Shown here one piece after another: positions 8,986 to 17,691 of a stretch of DNA of 64,000 bases; the first letter of the stretch is position 1; every line of letters begins with the position of its first letter. A program made the position numbers and the translations under genes. The stretch lies in assembly GCF_003977615.1 (NCBI RefSeq), contig NZ_RYZR01000001.1, forward strand, positions 168,118 through 232,117, read 5' to 3'. Under the pieces are notes generated by a model. It ran no database searches, was not told the origin of the DNA, and saw nothing but the letters and a program-made list of their open reading frames with translations. The DNA comes from Dyella dinghuensis. GTDB taxonomy: Bacteria; Pseudomonadota; Gammaproteobacteria; Xanthomonadales; Rhodanobacteraceae.

Positions 8986-9671
8986 ATGCGTCCAGCGACG
9001 GAAAGATGCCGGCGCGATCGGCGCGTCGACGGTGGGCACCTATCCGTTTTGTGCGCGCTCGTCCCTGGTTGGCGATTTCCACGGTCGTCTTTCTGACGGT
9101 ATTTGTCGTGCTGATACTGTCGCGCGTGAAACCTGCCTCGGCGCTTCTGCTCAGCTTCGATGTCGGTGTGTTGCTCTATCTCACCATGTTGGCGCGCATG
9201 TTCAATCGCGTCACGGCGGAACACATGTGCCGGCAAGCGTCGGGTCAGGATACCGGGCGTCGCAGCACACTCTGGATTGCTGTTGCGCTTTCGGTGGTCG
9301 TGCTGGTGGCACTATCCACCGAACTGCATGCCGCCAAGGGCGGCGGCGCGAAGGCCATGGGCATGGCCGCGCTCAGCATCGTGCTGTCTTGGCTTTTCAT
9401 GAACACGATGTATGCCTTGCACTACGCACACGGCTACTACGGCGATTTCGGCAAGCAACACGAAGGCCTGGATTTTCCGGGCACGAAGCAGCCCGATTAC
9501 TGGGATTTTGTGTATTTCGCCTTCGTGATCGGCATGTGCTTTCAGGTGTCCGACGTGCAGATCACCAGTCACACGCTGCGGCGAACGGCATTGCTGCATA
9601 GCGTGGTGGCGTTCTTCTTCAATGTGTTCATTATTGCCATCAGCGTGAATATCGCTGCGGGGCTTGCGTAG
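8982..9671 (+). CDS. DUF1345 family membrane protein
   Basis: About 229 residues with five predicted membrane segments. The C-terminal signature DYWDFVYFAFVIGMCFQVSD (about residues 169-188) identifies the DUF1345 family, whose function is not established. The basic N-terminal tail (Arg-rich, about residues 9-28) would stay in the cytoplasm. The ATG at 8982 overlaps the stop of the preceding acetyltransferase; the frame extends to 8907 only inside that gene. Confidence 0.85.
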   Translation: MNASSDGKMPARSARRRWAPIRFVRARPWLAISTVVFLTVFVVLILSRVKPASALLLSFDVGVLLYLTMLARMFNRVTAEHMCRQASGQDTGRRSTLWIAVALSVVVLVALSTELHAAKGGGAKAMGMAALSIVLSWLFMNTMYALHYAHGYYGDFGKQHEGLDFPGTKQPDYWDFVYFAFVIGMCFQVSDVQITSHTLRRTALLHSVVAFFFNVFIIAISVNIAAGLA

Positions 9672-9718
9672 TCGAAAGTCTTTCATCCCGGCGCAAGCCA
9701 CGATGAAAGTATGCCGAC

Positions 9719-10201
9719 TTAGTCGCGAAAGTTGTCGAACTGAAGCGGAAGTTCGACCTCGGCTTTACGCAATACGGCCATCGCCAGTTGCAGGTCATCG
9801 CGTTTCTTTCCGGTCACGCGCAGTTTGTCGCCATTGATCTGCGCTTCCACCTTCAACTTGGCTTCTTTCAAGGTCGCTACCAGCTTCTTGGCGACGGGCT
9901 GTTCGATGCCTTGTTTCACGGTGATCTTCTGCCGTGCGCCGGCCAGGTTCACTTCCGGATCGGCCACGTCCAGCGCGCGGCCATCAATTTTCCGCGATGC
10001 CAGGCGGCTGCGCAGAATGTCCATCATCTGCTGCAGCTGAAACTCGCTGGGGGCGATTTGCGTGATGACGAATTTGTCGAGCTCGAACTTGGCGTCGGTG
10101 CCCTTGAAATCGAAGCGGGTGGCGAGCTCGCGATTGGCCTGATCGACCGCGTTGGTCAATTCGTGCTTGTCGACCTCGGAGATGACATCGAAGGAAGGCA
10201 T
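9719..10201 (-). CDS. yajQ: YajQ family nucleotide/cyclic-di-GMP-binding protein
   Basis: A 160-residue UPF0234 (YajQ) protein starting MPSFDVISEVDKHELTNAVD, with the two-lobed RNP-like fold. In Xanthomonas a YajQ homologue binds cyclic di-GMP and modulates transcription through an LysR-type partner; that role is known for the family and inferred here. ATG 10201 is supported by AAAGGA about nine bases upstream and by family alignment; the frame extends 14 codons further without support. It is convergent with the DUF1345 gene, with a short CTTTCATC/GATGAAAG inverted repeat between them. Confidence 0.92.
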   Translation of the reverse strand: MPSFDVISEVDKHELTNAVDQANRELATRFDFKGTDAKFELDKFVITQIAPSEFQLQQMMDILRSRLASRKIDGRALDVADPEVNLAGARQKITVKQGIEQPVAKKLVATLKEAKLKVEAQINGDKLRVTGKKRDDLQLAMAVLRKAEVELPLQFDNFRD

Positions 10202-10299
10202 GGCCAGTGTCCTTTGCTGGGGTAGGCGATAAGTGTAAGGCATGCATCTGTTGGATAATGCATGGATGTGCAGTCCGGCGGCGAAGAGGCGGTGATCGC

Positions 10300-11478
10300 G
10301 TGAAAGTGGATGTCCTGGTCATCGGCGCCGGTGCAGCGGGCTTGATGTGCGCCATCACGGCCGGGCAGCGCGGGCGCAGCGTATTGGTGCTCGATCATGC
10401 CAACAAGCCCGGCAAAAAGATCCTGATGTCCGGCGGCGGCCGTTGCAATTTCACCAATCTCGGCGTTACGCCAGCCCAATACGTCTCGGGAAATCCGCAC
10501 TTCGCCAAGTCGGCGCTGGCGCGTTACACGCCGTCCGATTTCATCGCCTTGGTGGAAAAGCATCGCATCGCCTACCACGAAAAAGAACTTGGACAACTGT
10601 TCTGCGAGGAATCATCGAAATTAATTCTGCGCATGTTGCTGGATGAATGCGCGGCGGTGCATGTGCGCGTCGAAGTCGACTGCGGCGTGCAAAAAGTACG
10701 CAAGAACGAAGAAGGTTTCAGTGTGCTGACAGCCCGGGGCGAAGTGCATGCCGATTCACTGGTCGTTGCCAGCGGTGGCTTGTCGATTCCCAGCATGGGC
10801 GCGAGCGGATTCGGTTATGAACTCGCGCGGCAGTTCGGCCACAACATACTGGCGACACGCGCGGGGTTGGTGCCGCTGACGTTGAGCGGCAAGCATCAAG
10901 AACATTATGCAGATCTCGCCGGTGTTGCATTGCCGGTTGCCGAAGCGCGCGTAGGTAAGCGAAGTTTTCGCGCAGGTTTGTTGTTTACGCATCGCGGAAT
11001 AAGCGGGCCGTGCATTCTGCAGATATCGTCTTACTGGCAGCCGGGCGACGACCTGCGCGTGAATCTTTCGCCTCAGCAATCCATTGGCGATTGGCTGGTC
11101 GATCAGCGCGCCGCACGACCAGCAGCGGAATTTCGCAATGTACTGGGCGATTTGCTTCCGAAGCGTCTCGCGCAACGTCTTAGCGAGTTGCGGTTCGCCA
11201 GCCGCCCCATGCGTCAGTATCGCGATGCGGAGCTGCGTGACATCGGCGATCAGCTGCACGACTGGCCCATCGTCGCCAGCGGTACGGAAGGCTATCGCAC
11301 CGCAGAGGTGACACTGGGCGGCGTGGATACCGACGGCCTTTCATCGGCCACCATGCAATCCAAGATCGTGCCTGGTCTTTATTTCATTGGCGAAGTGGTC
11401 GATGTCACCGGCTGGCTGGGCGGCTACAACTTTCAGTGGGCGTGGGCATCCGGTCATGCCGCAGGCGAGGTTGTCTAG
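10300..11478 (+). CDS. HI0933-like (YhiN/BaiN) flavoprotein
   Basis: About 392 residues. The N-terminal FAD-binding motif VLVIGAGAAGLMCAITAGQRG is followed by the family signatures KKILMSGGGRCNFTN (about residue 42) and, at the C terminus, GLYFIGEVVDVTGWLGGYNF QWAWASG (split here for length). The family is a flavin-dependent NAD(P)H oxidoreductase of uncertain substrate; BaiN acts on bile-acid intermediates in gut bacteria but that is not expected here. Start GTG 10300 places the Rossmann motif at residue 4; ATGs upstream overlap the divergent yajQ promoter region. Confidence 0.85.
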   Translation: MKVDVLVIGAGAAGLMCAITAGQRGRSVLVLDHANKPGKKILMSGGGRCNFTNLGVTPAQYVSGNPHFAKSALARYTPSDFIALVEKHRIAYHEKELGQLFCEESSKLILRMLLDECAAVHVRVEVDCGVQKVRKNEEGFSVLTARGEVHADSLVVASGGLSIPSMGASGFGYELARQFGHNILATRAGLVPLTLSGKHQEHYADLAGVALPVAEARVGKRSFRAGLLFTHRGISGPCILQISSYWQPGDDLRVNLSPQQSIGDWLVDQRAARPAAEFRNVLGDLLPKRLAQRLSELRFASRPMRQYRDAELRDIGDQLHDWPIVASGTEGYRTAEVTLGGVDTDGLSSATMQSKIVPGLYFIGEVVDVTGWLGGYNFQWAWASGHAAGEVV

Positions 11479-11542
11479 ACGTTTCGCGGCGGCTGAACAT
11501 CTGTCGTGCTGAAGTGCACGCTTGCGGTGTGGAGATGTGATC

Positions 11543-12436
11543 ATGAAAGTAGGTTTTATCGGGCTTGGCGCGATGGGCAGTGCGATGGCCAGCAATCTTG
11601 TTGCGGCTGGGCATCAGGTCACCGTCTGGAATAGATCGCAGGCCGCGTCGGAAAAGCTGGCGTCGCTGGGCGCCAAGGTGGCGAGTACGCCCGATCGCGC
11701 TGTACAGGGTGAAGTCGTTCACAGCATGCTGTCGAACGATCAGGCCGTGCGTGAACTATTTCTCGACGGCGGTTTGCTCGGCGCCATGGACCCGGGCACC
11801 GTGCATGTCAATCACGCCACGATTTCCATCGCGCTCGCACGGCAGCTTGCCGAAGAACACGCCAAGCACGGACTGAGCTACGTGGCAGCGCCAGTGTTTG
11901 GCCGGCCTGACGTGGCTGCAGCGGGGAAGCTCAATATCCTCGTTGCCGGACAGGCGAGTGCGATCGAAAAAGCCCGGCCGTTACTTGAGCTGATGGCCGG
12001 AAAAATCTGGCCGATGGGCGAATTGCCCGAGCGCGCCAACGTGGTGAAGCTTGCGGGTAACTTCATGATCGTCACCGCTATCGAAAGCATGGCCGAGGCA
12101 TCGACGCTTGCCAAGGCGTACGGCGTCAGTACGCACGACTTTCTTGAGCTGATGACAAGCACCTTGTTTGCGTCGCCTGTTTATCAGGTTTACGGTAAGT
12201 CGATCGCAGAGCAGCGCTTTCAACCGCCGGGCTTCGCACTGCCTTTGGGATTGAAAGACGTGATGCTGGCGCAGGATGCCGGCCACGCTGCGAAGGTGCC
12301 CATGCCGCTGGCTGGTGTCTTGCGCGACAGCTTGCTGGAAGCTTTGGCGGATGGCGCCGAATCGATGGATTTGTCGGCGCTTGCGCGGGTGTCGGAACGT
12401 CGCGCCAATCTGGATAAACGCAAAAAGGACGGCTAG
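11543..12436 (+). CDS. NAD(P)-dependent beta-hydroxyacid dehydrogenase
   Basis: About 297 residues of the 3-hydroxyisobutyrate dehydrogenase/glyoxylate reductase family. The Rossmann motif GFIGLGAMGSAMASNL (residues 4-19) and the catalytic-Lys segment ANVVKLAGNFM (about 167-177, Lys as acid/base) are intact. The typical substrate-binding GPVFGRP-like block is AAPVFGRPDVA (about 115). The substrate (hydroxyisobutyrate, tartronate semialdehyde, succinic semialdehyde) is not resolved. Start ATG 11543 follows GGAG by nine bases. Confidence 0.87.
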   Translation: MKVGFIGLGAMGSAMASNLVAAGHQVTVWNRSQAASEKLASLGAKVASTPDRAVQGEVVHSMLSNDQAVRELFLDGGLLGAMDPGTVHVNHATISIALARQLAEEHAKHGLSYVAAPVFGRPDVAAAGKLNILVAGQASAIEKARPLLELMAGKIWPMGELPERANVVKLAGNFMIVTAIESMAEASTLAKAYGVSTHDFLELMTSTLFASPVYQVYGKSIAEQRFQPPGFALPLGLKDVMLAQDAGHAAKVPMPLAGVLRDSLLEALADGAESMDLSALARVSERRANLDKRKKDG

Positions 12437-12449
12437 AAAAGTTTAGCCG

Positions 12450-13331
12450 CTAAACGCCGTTCCACTGCAGCGTGCCATCGATAACGGTGTTGGTTCGCCC
12501 GCCAATCCAGATGTTGCCATCGCTGATGCGCGCGATCAGCAGCGCATCGTGACCCATTTCGCGTCCCTGGCTTACCGAATAACCCTGCGCAAGAGAACCG
12601 TTGGGTTCGGCATGGGCGAGGTAAGCAGCGATCAATCCATTGGCTGCACCCGATGCGGGATCTTCGACGATACCCACACCCGAGGGAAATGCGCGCACGA
12701 CGAGCTGATAGTCTGGATGTTTGCTGCGCGCGAACGCACATAAGCCCATGCTGCCGCTCGCTACGGCGAGCGCGCCAATCGCACTATGGTCTGGCTTCCA
12801 GGTGCGCAGGCTTGCTTCATCCACGCATTCGGCCAACCACCAGCGGCGACCGCCATCGACCAGCGCGGGCGGCAACGTACCAAGGCTGATGCCGTTGAGC
12901 GTCGGCGCCAGTAGCGGATGCGCATGCAAGCCTGTTTTCACCACGCGTGCGGCGGGCGATTGCAATAACAGCGTTCGTTGCGCACCACTGCCTTCCACAC
13001 GTATCGGTAGTACGCCGGCACCGCATTCCTGCCAAAGCAGATCGTCTTTCGGCGTAGCCAGCCCGCATTCGAGCACCGCGTGCGCACTACCTACGCTGGG
13101 ATGGCCTGCAAAGGCGATCTCTTTCTGCGGCGTAAAGATGCGTACGCGGTAACTGGCTTTGGGGTCGTCGGGTGGAAGAAGGAAGGTGGTTTCCACCAGA
13201 TCCGTCCAGCGCGCGTAGCGCTGCATCTGCGCGTCGCTCCAACCCGCGGCATCCGTGACCACGCCAAGGTGATTGCCACCGCCGGGACTGGCGGCGAAGA
13301 CATCCAGGTGCATATAGCGAACAGGGTTCAT
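12450..13331 (-). CDS. PhzF family isomerase-like protein
   Basis: About 293 residues of the PhzF/diaminopimelate-epimerase-like fold: N-terminal MHLDVFAASPGGGNHLGVV, then the catalytic-region segment AFAGHPSVGSAHAVL (about residue 74, with the family's conserved GHP) and near the C terminus EDPASGAANGLIAAYL. PhzF itself isomerises a phenazine precursor, but most genomic copies are stand-alone and of unknown substrate, as seems the case here since no phenazine genes are nearby. The start is uncertain: ATG 13331 fits the family; an in-frame ATG at 13367 is possible. Confidence 0.85.
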   Translation of the reverse strand: MNPVRYMHLDVFAASPGGGNHLGVVTDAAGWSDAQMQRYARWTDLVETTFLLPPDDPKASYRVRIFTPQKEIAFAGHPSVGSAHAVLECGLATPKDDLLWQECGAGVLPIRVEGSGAQRTLLLQSPAARVVKTGLHAHPLLAPTLNGISLGTLPPALVDGGRRWWLAECVDEASLRTWKPDHSAIGALAVASGSMGLCAFARSKHPDYQLVVRAFPSGVGIVEDPASGAANGLIAAYLAHAEPNGSLAQGYSVSQGREMGHDALLIARISDGNIWIGGRTNTVIDGTLQWNGV

Positions 13332-13437
13332 GGGGTAGAGACGTGCGGGCGAGGCGTGATCGTGCATTCTAGCCGTCGACAACTTGGCCCGTGAACGTCA
13401 AGATGGCGGAATTCCAAAACATTGTCGGAATCGTCAT

Positions 13438-14043
13438 ATGCTGTTTACGCTCCTTATCCTGGCCGTCACGAGCATTGTCTCGTTCGTGGCTTTCAGCAAC
13501 CGAAGCCTGATCGATGATCTGATCCTCTGGCCGCCGGCTATCGAGCGGAAAAAACAGTATTGGCGCCTGATTACCTACGGACTGATTCACGCCGATTTCT
13601 CGCACCTGCTTTTCAACATGATCACGCTGTTTTTCTTCGGCCGAGTCATGGAGCCGCGCATCAATGAATCGCTGGGCGAGTTCGGCTTCGTGTTGTTTTA
13701 CGTCGGCGGCCTGATCATTTCGATTCTGCCCACGTATCTGAAAAATCGGCACAACTCTACCTATCGCAGCCTGGGGGCTTCGGGCGCGGTGTCTGCCGTG
13801 CTGTTCGCATTCATTCTGTATGCGCCCTGGGCCAGGATCTACGTGTACTTTTTGCCTGTGCCGGCCATCATTTATGCGGTGCTTTATGTGGGCTATTCGG
13901 TCTACATGGACCATCAAGGGCGCGGCAATATCAATCACAGTGCGCATCTGTGGGGTGCAGCGTACGGCGTGGTGTTTACCGTCGTGGTGAATCCAGGTGT
14001 GCTGTCGACTTTCCTGGAGCAGCTGTCGCAGCCGGGCATGTGA
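13438..14043 (+). CDS. rhomboid family intramembrane serine protease
   Basis: About 201 residues, six to seven membrane segments. The catalytic Ser is in GASGAVSAVLF (about residue 120) and the catalytic His in HSAHLWGAAYG (about residue 178); HADFSHLLFNMITLFFFG (about 50-67) is the conserved L1/TM2 segment. Family members cleave membrane helices of partner proteins; no substrate is apparent. ATG 13438 is chosen because the upstream extension to 13384 is polar and would disturb TM1. Confidence 0.88.
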   Translation: MLFTLLILAVTSIVSFVAFSNRSLIDDLILWPPAIERKKQYWRLITYGLIHADFSHLLFNMITLFFFGRVMEPRINESLGEFGFVLFYVGGLIISILPTYLKNRHNSTYRSLGASGAVSAVLFAFILYAPWARIYVYFLPVPAIIYAVLYVGYSVYMDHQGRGNINHSAHLWGAAYGVVFTVVVNPGVLSTFLEQLSQPGM

Positions 14044-14121
14044 TTTTCGGCACTTGCTCATTGCGTATACATCTTGAAGATGAGACTGTGATCTTACTCA
14101 TTACCGCCGGAGTACCCACGC

Positions 14122-14853
14122 ATGGCAACGACCCGCAAGTTTGCCGCGAAGAAGTCCGCGGCCCGCAAGGCATCCAAACGCGCCAGCTCAACTGGAAAGA
14201 AGACGGCCCGTAAGTCAGCAGCGGCTAAAAAGACCGTAAAAAAAGTAGCGGCCAGCAAGAAGGCCGCGAAGAAAACAGCACGCAAGGCGGCAAAAAAGGT
14301 CACCTGGAAAGCCGTAAAAAAGGTCGTAAAAAAGACTCCGGCCAGCAAGGCCGTAAAGAAGACGGCGAAAAAAGCTCCCGCCCGCAAATCCGCTTCCCCC
14401 GCACCCAAGACAAAGAGTGCGGTGAAGAAATCGCCCGCAAAGAAGGCACTCGCGAAGAAAGTAGCGGCGCCCAAACCAGCCGCGGTCGAGAAGAAGGTAG
14501 TCAGCCAGCCGGCGGCTCCTGCCGTCGCGAAGCCAGCCGCTGTGGCGCCGGCAAAACCGGTCGCGCCCAAAAAGGCGAAGCCCAGCAAGCCCAAAGAATC
14601 CGTTTCAACTGCCTCCACGACGGCTGAGAGTCACAATCACATCAGTCCCGAAGAAGCGGTTGCGCACATTCAGGCATTGCTCAAAGCCAAGCAGGATCGC
14701 GTCAAGCAGGGACCAACGTGGCCGGGAGCCACGTCAGTGCCTCAGGGCGAAAATGGCGATCTGCATGGCAATGCCGGCAAGCCATCTGCGGAAGCCGTGC
14801 ATAACCACGTCGCGCATGCGCGTGGCGATCAAGGCAAGAACGGCAAAAGCTGA
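14122..14853 (+). CDS. histone-H1-like Lys/Ala/Pro-rich DNA-binding protein
   Basis: A 243-residue, strongly basic protein. Residues 1-165 consist of AKKxAxKKA-type repeats (resembling AlgP/AlgR3 and bacterial histone-H1-like proteins), and the C-terminal 80 residues are a less biased segment with HISPEEAVAHIQALLKAK. Such proteins bind and compact DNA non-specifically. Several A-runs (up to seven A near 14237) make the gene prone to slippage, but the frame is intact. A strong terminator follows at 14887. Confidence 0.8.
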   Translation: MATTRKFAAKKSAARKASKRASSTGKKTARKSAAAKKTVKKVAASKKAAKKTARKAAKKVTWKAVKKVVKKTPASKAVKKTAKKAPARKSASPAPKTKSAVKKSPAKKALAKKVAAPKPAAVEKKVVSQPAAPAVAKPAAVAPAKPVAPKKAKPSKPKESVSTASTTAESHNHISPEEAVAHIQALLKAKQDRVKQGPTWPGATSVPQGENGDLHGNAGKPSAEAVHNHVAHARGDQGKNGKS

Positions 14854-14886
14854 TCGAATTTTCGTTTTGCGTTTGATATTTCGACC

Positions 14887-14923
14887 CAGAGCCGGCCTGA
14901 AAAGCCGGCTCTGTTGCTTTTTT
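14887..14923 (+). terminator. rho-independent terminator after histone-like gene
   Basis: A 10-bp perfect stem CAGAGCCGGC/GCCGGCTCTG (14887-14896 with 14904-14913), seven-base loop, then TTGC and a six-T run (14918-14923). It ends the histone-like gene and isolates the lipoprotein gene at 14991. Confidence 0.85.
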
Positions 14924-14990
14924 GCTCAGGGCTGATTCAACGGTGCAGGATTAACGTACTAATCAGCATCAGTCGGACGGAGCCCGCGCT

Positions 14991-15389
14991 ATGAAAACCT
15001 CAATCACCAAACGCCTGCTTGCAGCCCTTGCTTTGGTTCTGCTTACGGGTGCGCTTTCCGGTTGTTACGTCGCCCCGGGCTATAGCTACGTACAAGGCAA
15101 CGGTTATGGAGGCGATGTCTATTACGGCAGCGCTCCCGCGGCCGGCTATTACAGTTACTACCCCGGCTACGGCTATTACCCCTACGGATATGGATACGGT
15201 TGGGGCTGCTGTTACGGGCCGACCGTTGTAGGCGGCTGGTGGGGTGGTGGTTATTACGGGGGCAGATATTACGGGCGGGGTTACTACGGCCGCGGATATT
15301 ACGGTGGCCATGGTGGATGGTCTGGCCACGCTGCATCGCACGGGTCGTACGGTGGCGGACATTCCGGCGGCGGTGGCTATCATCACTGA
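14991..15389 (+). CDS. small Gly/Tyr-rich lipoprotein
   Basis: A 132-residue predicted lipoprotein. The signal ends in a lipobox, ALSGC (Cys about residue 25). The mature part is low-complexity, dominated by Gly and Tyr (repeats such as YYGRGYYGRGYYGGH), with a His-rich C terminus. No catalytic domain is visible; similar Gly/Tyr-rich lipoproteins are common in this order and of unknown function. It lies 31 bases before a second membrane-anchored protein gene on the same strand. Confidence 0.75.
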   Translation: MKTSITKRLLAALALVLLTGALSGCYVAPGYSYVQGNGYGGDVYYGSAPAAGYYSYYPGYGYYPYGYGYGWGCCYGPTVVGGWWGGGYYGGRYYGRGYYGRGYYGGHGGWSGHAASHGSYGGGHSGGGGYHH

Positions 15390-15420
15390 CCGGAGTTAAG
15401 TCTTCCGCCAGAATGCGGGG

Positions 15421-16518
15421 ATGACGTTTCGAACCCGCATTTTCATTTCCGGCACCCGACTGATTATCTACATCGTGGTGGCTGTCGTGCTCGGTGCCTG
15501 CGCCGATCTTCGTTACTACGCCCATGTGACGCACGGCGAAAGTGCGTTGCTGTTGCAGCGGCGTTCCGTCAGCAAGGTTATTGCCGACCCGGCGACTGAT
15601 CCGAAACTTGCCGCGCGTTTGAAGCTTTCGCAGGAGGCGCGGCAATTCGCATCGCAGAAGCTCGATCTGCCGGATAACCGCAGCTACACCTACTACGTGC
15701 AGCTCAATCGACCCTATGTGGTGTGGAACGTCTTTGCGACGCCACGTTTCTCCGTAGATGCCGTGCCCCAATGTTTCCCCATTGCCGGTTGCGTCGCCTA
15801 TCGTGGATGGTTCGATGAGCAGAAGGCGAAGGAAAGCGCCGAAAAGCTGAAAGCCGGCGGCTACGACGTCTATATTGGCGGCGTACCTGCGTATTCCACC
15901 CTGGGCTGGTTCTCGGATCCCATCATCAGCAGCATGATGCGTTGGAATAACGACGAACTCATTGGCACGATCTTTCACGAGCTGGCTCACCAGCTTATCT
16001 ACGTCAAAGACGACACACCGTTCAACGAAAGCTACGCCATGTTCGTGGAAGACGAAGGTGTGCGCGAATGGCATCGTTCGCGTGGTGAAGCCGTGGCGGA
16101 TGATCACGATCAAGTCATGGATGACGGCTTCACCCAGCTGGTGCTCGATCTGCGCGAACGCTTGAAAAAGCTCTACAAAAGCGGTGTGGACCAGGAAGCG
16201 ATGGCCGCTGGTAAACAGCGCGAGATTGAAGACTTTCGCACGCGCTACGCCGCGTGGCGCGATAAAAACTACCCGAACGATCACCGCTATGACACCTGGG
16301 TCGCTCGACCGATCAACAATGCGACCCTTCTGCCTTTCGGCTTGTACGATCAATGGACGCAGTCGTTCGCGGCGCTGTTCAAGCAAGCTGATGGTCGATG
16401 GCCGGATTTCTATGCACGGGTGCGCGAGCTGGCGAAGCAGCCAAAAGCCGAGCGCGAGGACAGCTTGCGTGCAATGATGAAATCGCAGGAACCGTCGACG
16501 ACTACGGCAGCGGATTAA
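15421..16518 (+). CDS. predicted zinc aminopeptidase (Aminopep family, COG4324)
   Basis: A 365-residue protein with an N-terminal lipoprotein-like signal (VVLGACADL, Cys about residue 27) and a metalloprotease motif FHELAHQ (HExxH form, about residue 186), with a Glu-rich helix downstream (FNESYAMFVEDEGVREW). This matches the predicted-aminopeptidase family PF10023. Likely anchored in the periplasm. Its stop shares four bases (TTAA) with the stop of the convergent cytochrome gene. Confidence 0.82.
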   Translation: MTFRTRIFISGTRLIIYIVVAVVLGACADLRYYAHVTHGESALLLQRRSVSKVIADPATDPKLAARLKLSQEARQFASQKLDLPDNRSYTYYVQLNRPYVVWNVFATPRFSVDAVPQCFPIAGCVAYRGWFDEQKAKESAEKLKAGGYDVYIGGVPAYSTLGWFSDPIISSMMRWNNDELIGTIFHELAHQLIYVKDDTPFNESYAMFVEDEGVREWHRSRGEAVADDHDQVMDDGFTQLVLDLRERLKKLYKSGVDQEAMAAGKQREIEDFRTRYAAWRDKNYPNDHRYDTWVARPINNATLLPFGLYDQWTQSFAALFKQADGRWPDFYARVRELAKQPKAEREDSLRAMMKSQEPSTTTAAD

Positions 16519-17327
16519 TGAGCAACCTTGTGCTGCGCCATGTCATGTAGGTACGCGATCACGGCATCCAGATCGTCATCCGAAAGGGATTCCTGCGTCG
16601 GGAAACCCAACATTTTCCCTTCAGGCCAACGCCGCAGTGACTGCGGATTGCGGATGAATTCGCGCAATAGGGCATCGCTCAGATAATCCGTCGGATTGTG
16701 CGGAATGTTGAGATCGGGTCCCATCCGCGCATCGCCTTGGCCATTGAGCGTGTGGCAAGCAAAGCACGTGCGCTGAAACACGGCATAACCACGTCGAATC
16801 TCACTGTCTGCCGGTACGGACGCCGCTGGTGCGGTGGCCGGGAAGCGCGCCGCAGCATCCTGAGTGCGTTGAATGCGTACGAGTTGATAGGGCCATTGCT
16901 CCGTCCCGATGCCCGCGGCTGCAGGGCGTGTCCACACGACGTAGAAGGGGCCCGCATAGCCCTTGTTGTCGGGCAACGCCGGCCACGGTTGTTTGGGATC
17001 TTCAATGGCAAGCCATGCCTCGGCACCTTGCTGGTTGAGCAGGGTGGTCGCGGGAATGGTGGCGGAGAAACCGTCGCTCGCGACGAATTGCAGCTGATCG
17101 CCCGGCTGCAATCCATCAAGCAGCGCGCGCAATGGCACCGCGCGATAATGCATGGTGCGGCGAAACGCCACGTCGATCGGAATGGTTACGTTTTGTAAAT
17201 CCGGACGCGCCAGCAACTGCGCCGTTGTCACGGTGCGCGTGCCGTGTCCGGTGTCGATCATCAAATCGGCAGCATGCAAAGGTAATGCAAGCATTAAGAC
17301 GACAAGACAAAGACTACGCAGATGCAT
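16515..17327 (-). CDS. periplasmic monohaem cytochrome c with N-terminal oxidoreductase-like domain
   Basis: About 270 residues: a signal peptide (MHLRSLCLVVLMLALPLHA), a region of about 150 residues resembling a sulfite-oxidase-type molybdopterin domain (RAVPLRALLDGLQPGDQLQF, GPFYVVWTRP), and a C-terminal class I cytochrome c domain with haem motif CFACH (about residue 193) and a distal Met candidate in GKMLGF. Start ATG 17327 has AGGGA seven bases upstream. The N-terminal domain lacks an obvious conserved Mo-ligand Cys, so it may be a non-catalytic relative. Redox partner unknown. Confidence 0.78.
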   Translation of the reverse strand: MHLRSLCLVVLMLALPLHAADLMIDTGHGTRTVTTAQLLARPDLQNVTIPIDVAFRRTMHYRAVPLRALLDGLQPGDQLQFVASDGFSATIPATTLLNQQGAEAWLAIEDPKQPWPALPDNKGYAGPFYVVWTRPAAAGIGTEQWPYQLVRIQRTQDAAARFPATAPAASVPADSEIRRGYAVFQRTCFACHTLNGQGDARMGPDLNIPHNPTDYLSDALLREFIRNPQSLRRWPEGKMLGFPTQESLSDDDLDAVIAYLHDMAQHKVAH

Positions 17328-17691
17328 GGCGATTCCCTGTAGTAGCAAGCACTTGGATATGCGGAAATACAAACCGTATGGTTGCCGCGTAGTGTAGCTA
17401 TCGATTAGCTGAACGAAACCGAATGCGGTCTTGAACTTCATTCGCGGCGGCCACACTAAGTAGACGAATCGCCGTGAGGCGACAACCTAGATGGTTCAGA
17501 GCATCGAGCCATCAAGGGGCCGGTTCCTATTTACCCTCCCCCCGGAACGCGACCTAACAAACCCCGACAGTTATTCCCCTGGCTGTCGGGGTTTTCATTT
17601 GTCTGCTGTTCACGGCAGCAATTTACGCATGATAATGCGCAGGCATCGCACCATAGTGGGGTGCACCTCTCCCCCGACATGGAAGTGATCC
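17328..17691. other. 364-base intergenic region, pncB leader
   Basis: Divergent gap between the cytochrome c gene and pncB. It contains a GC-rich segment (17515-17560) and a full terminator-like hairpin (17559-17595) whose U-tract points toward pncB. No convincing protein-coding frame lies in front of that hairpin, so it either ends a short RNA or forms part of a regulated pncB leader. I see no tRNA or known riboswitch motif. Confidence 0.5.
17559..17595 (+). terminator. terminator-like hairpin in the pncB leader
   Basis: Perfect 12-bp stem AAACCCCGACAG/CTGTCGGGGTTT (17559-17570 with 17583-17594), 12-base loop, ending in TTTT. It lies 97 bases before the pncB start with no gene on the same strand for more than 1 kb upstream, so what it terminates is unclear. 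Confidence 0.65.

Noticed and set aside
15043..16386. 447-residue minus-strand frame opposite the lipoprotein and aminopeptidase genes
   Set aside because: Antisense to two well-supported plus-strand genes; composition is the complement of Gly/Tyr codons and no family features appear.
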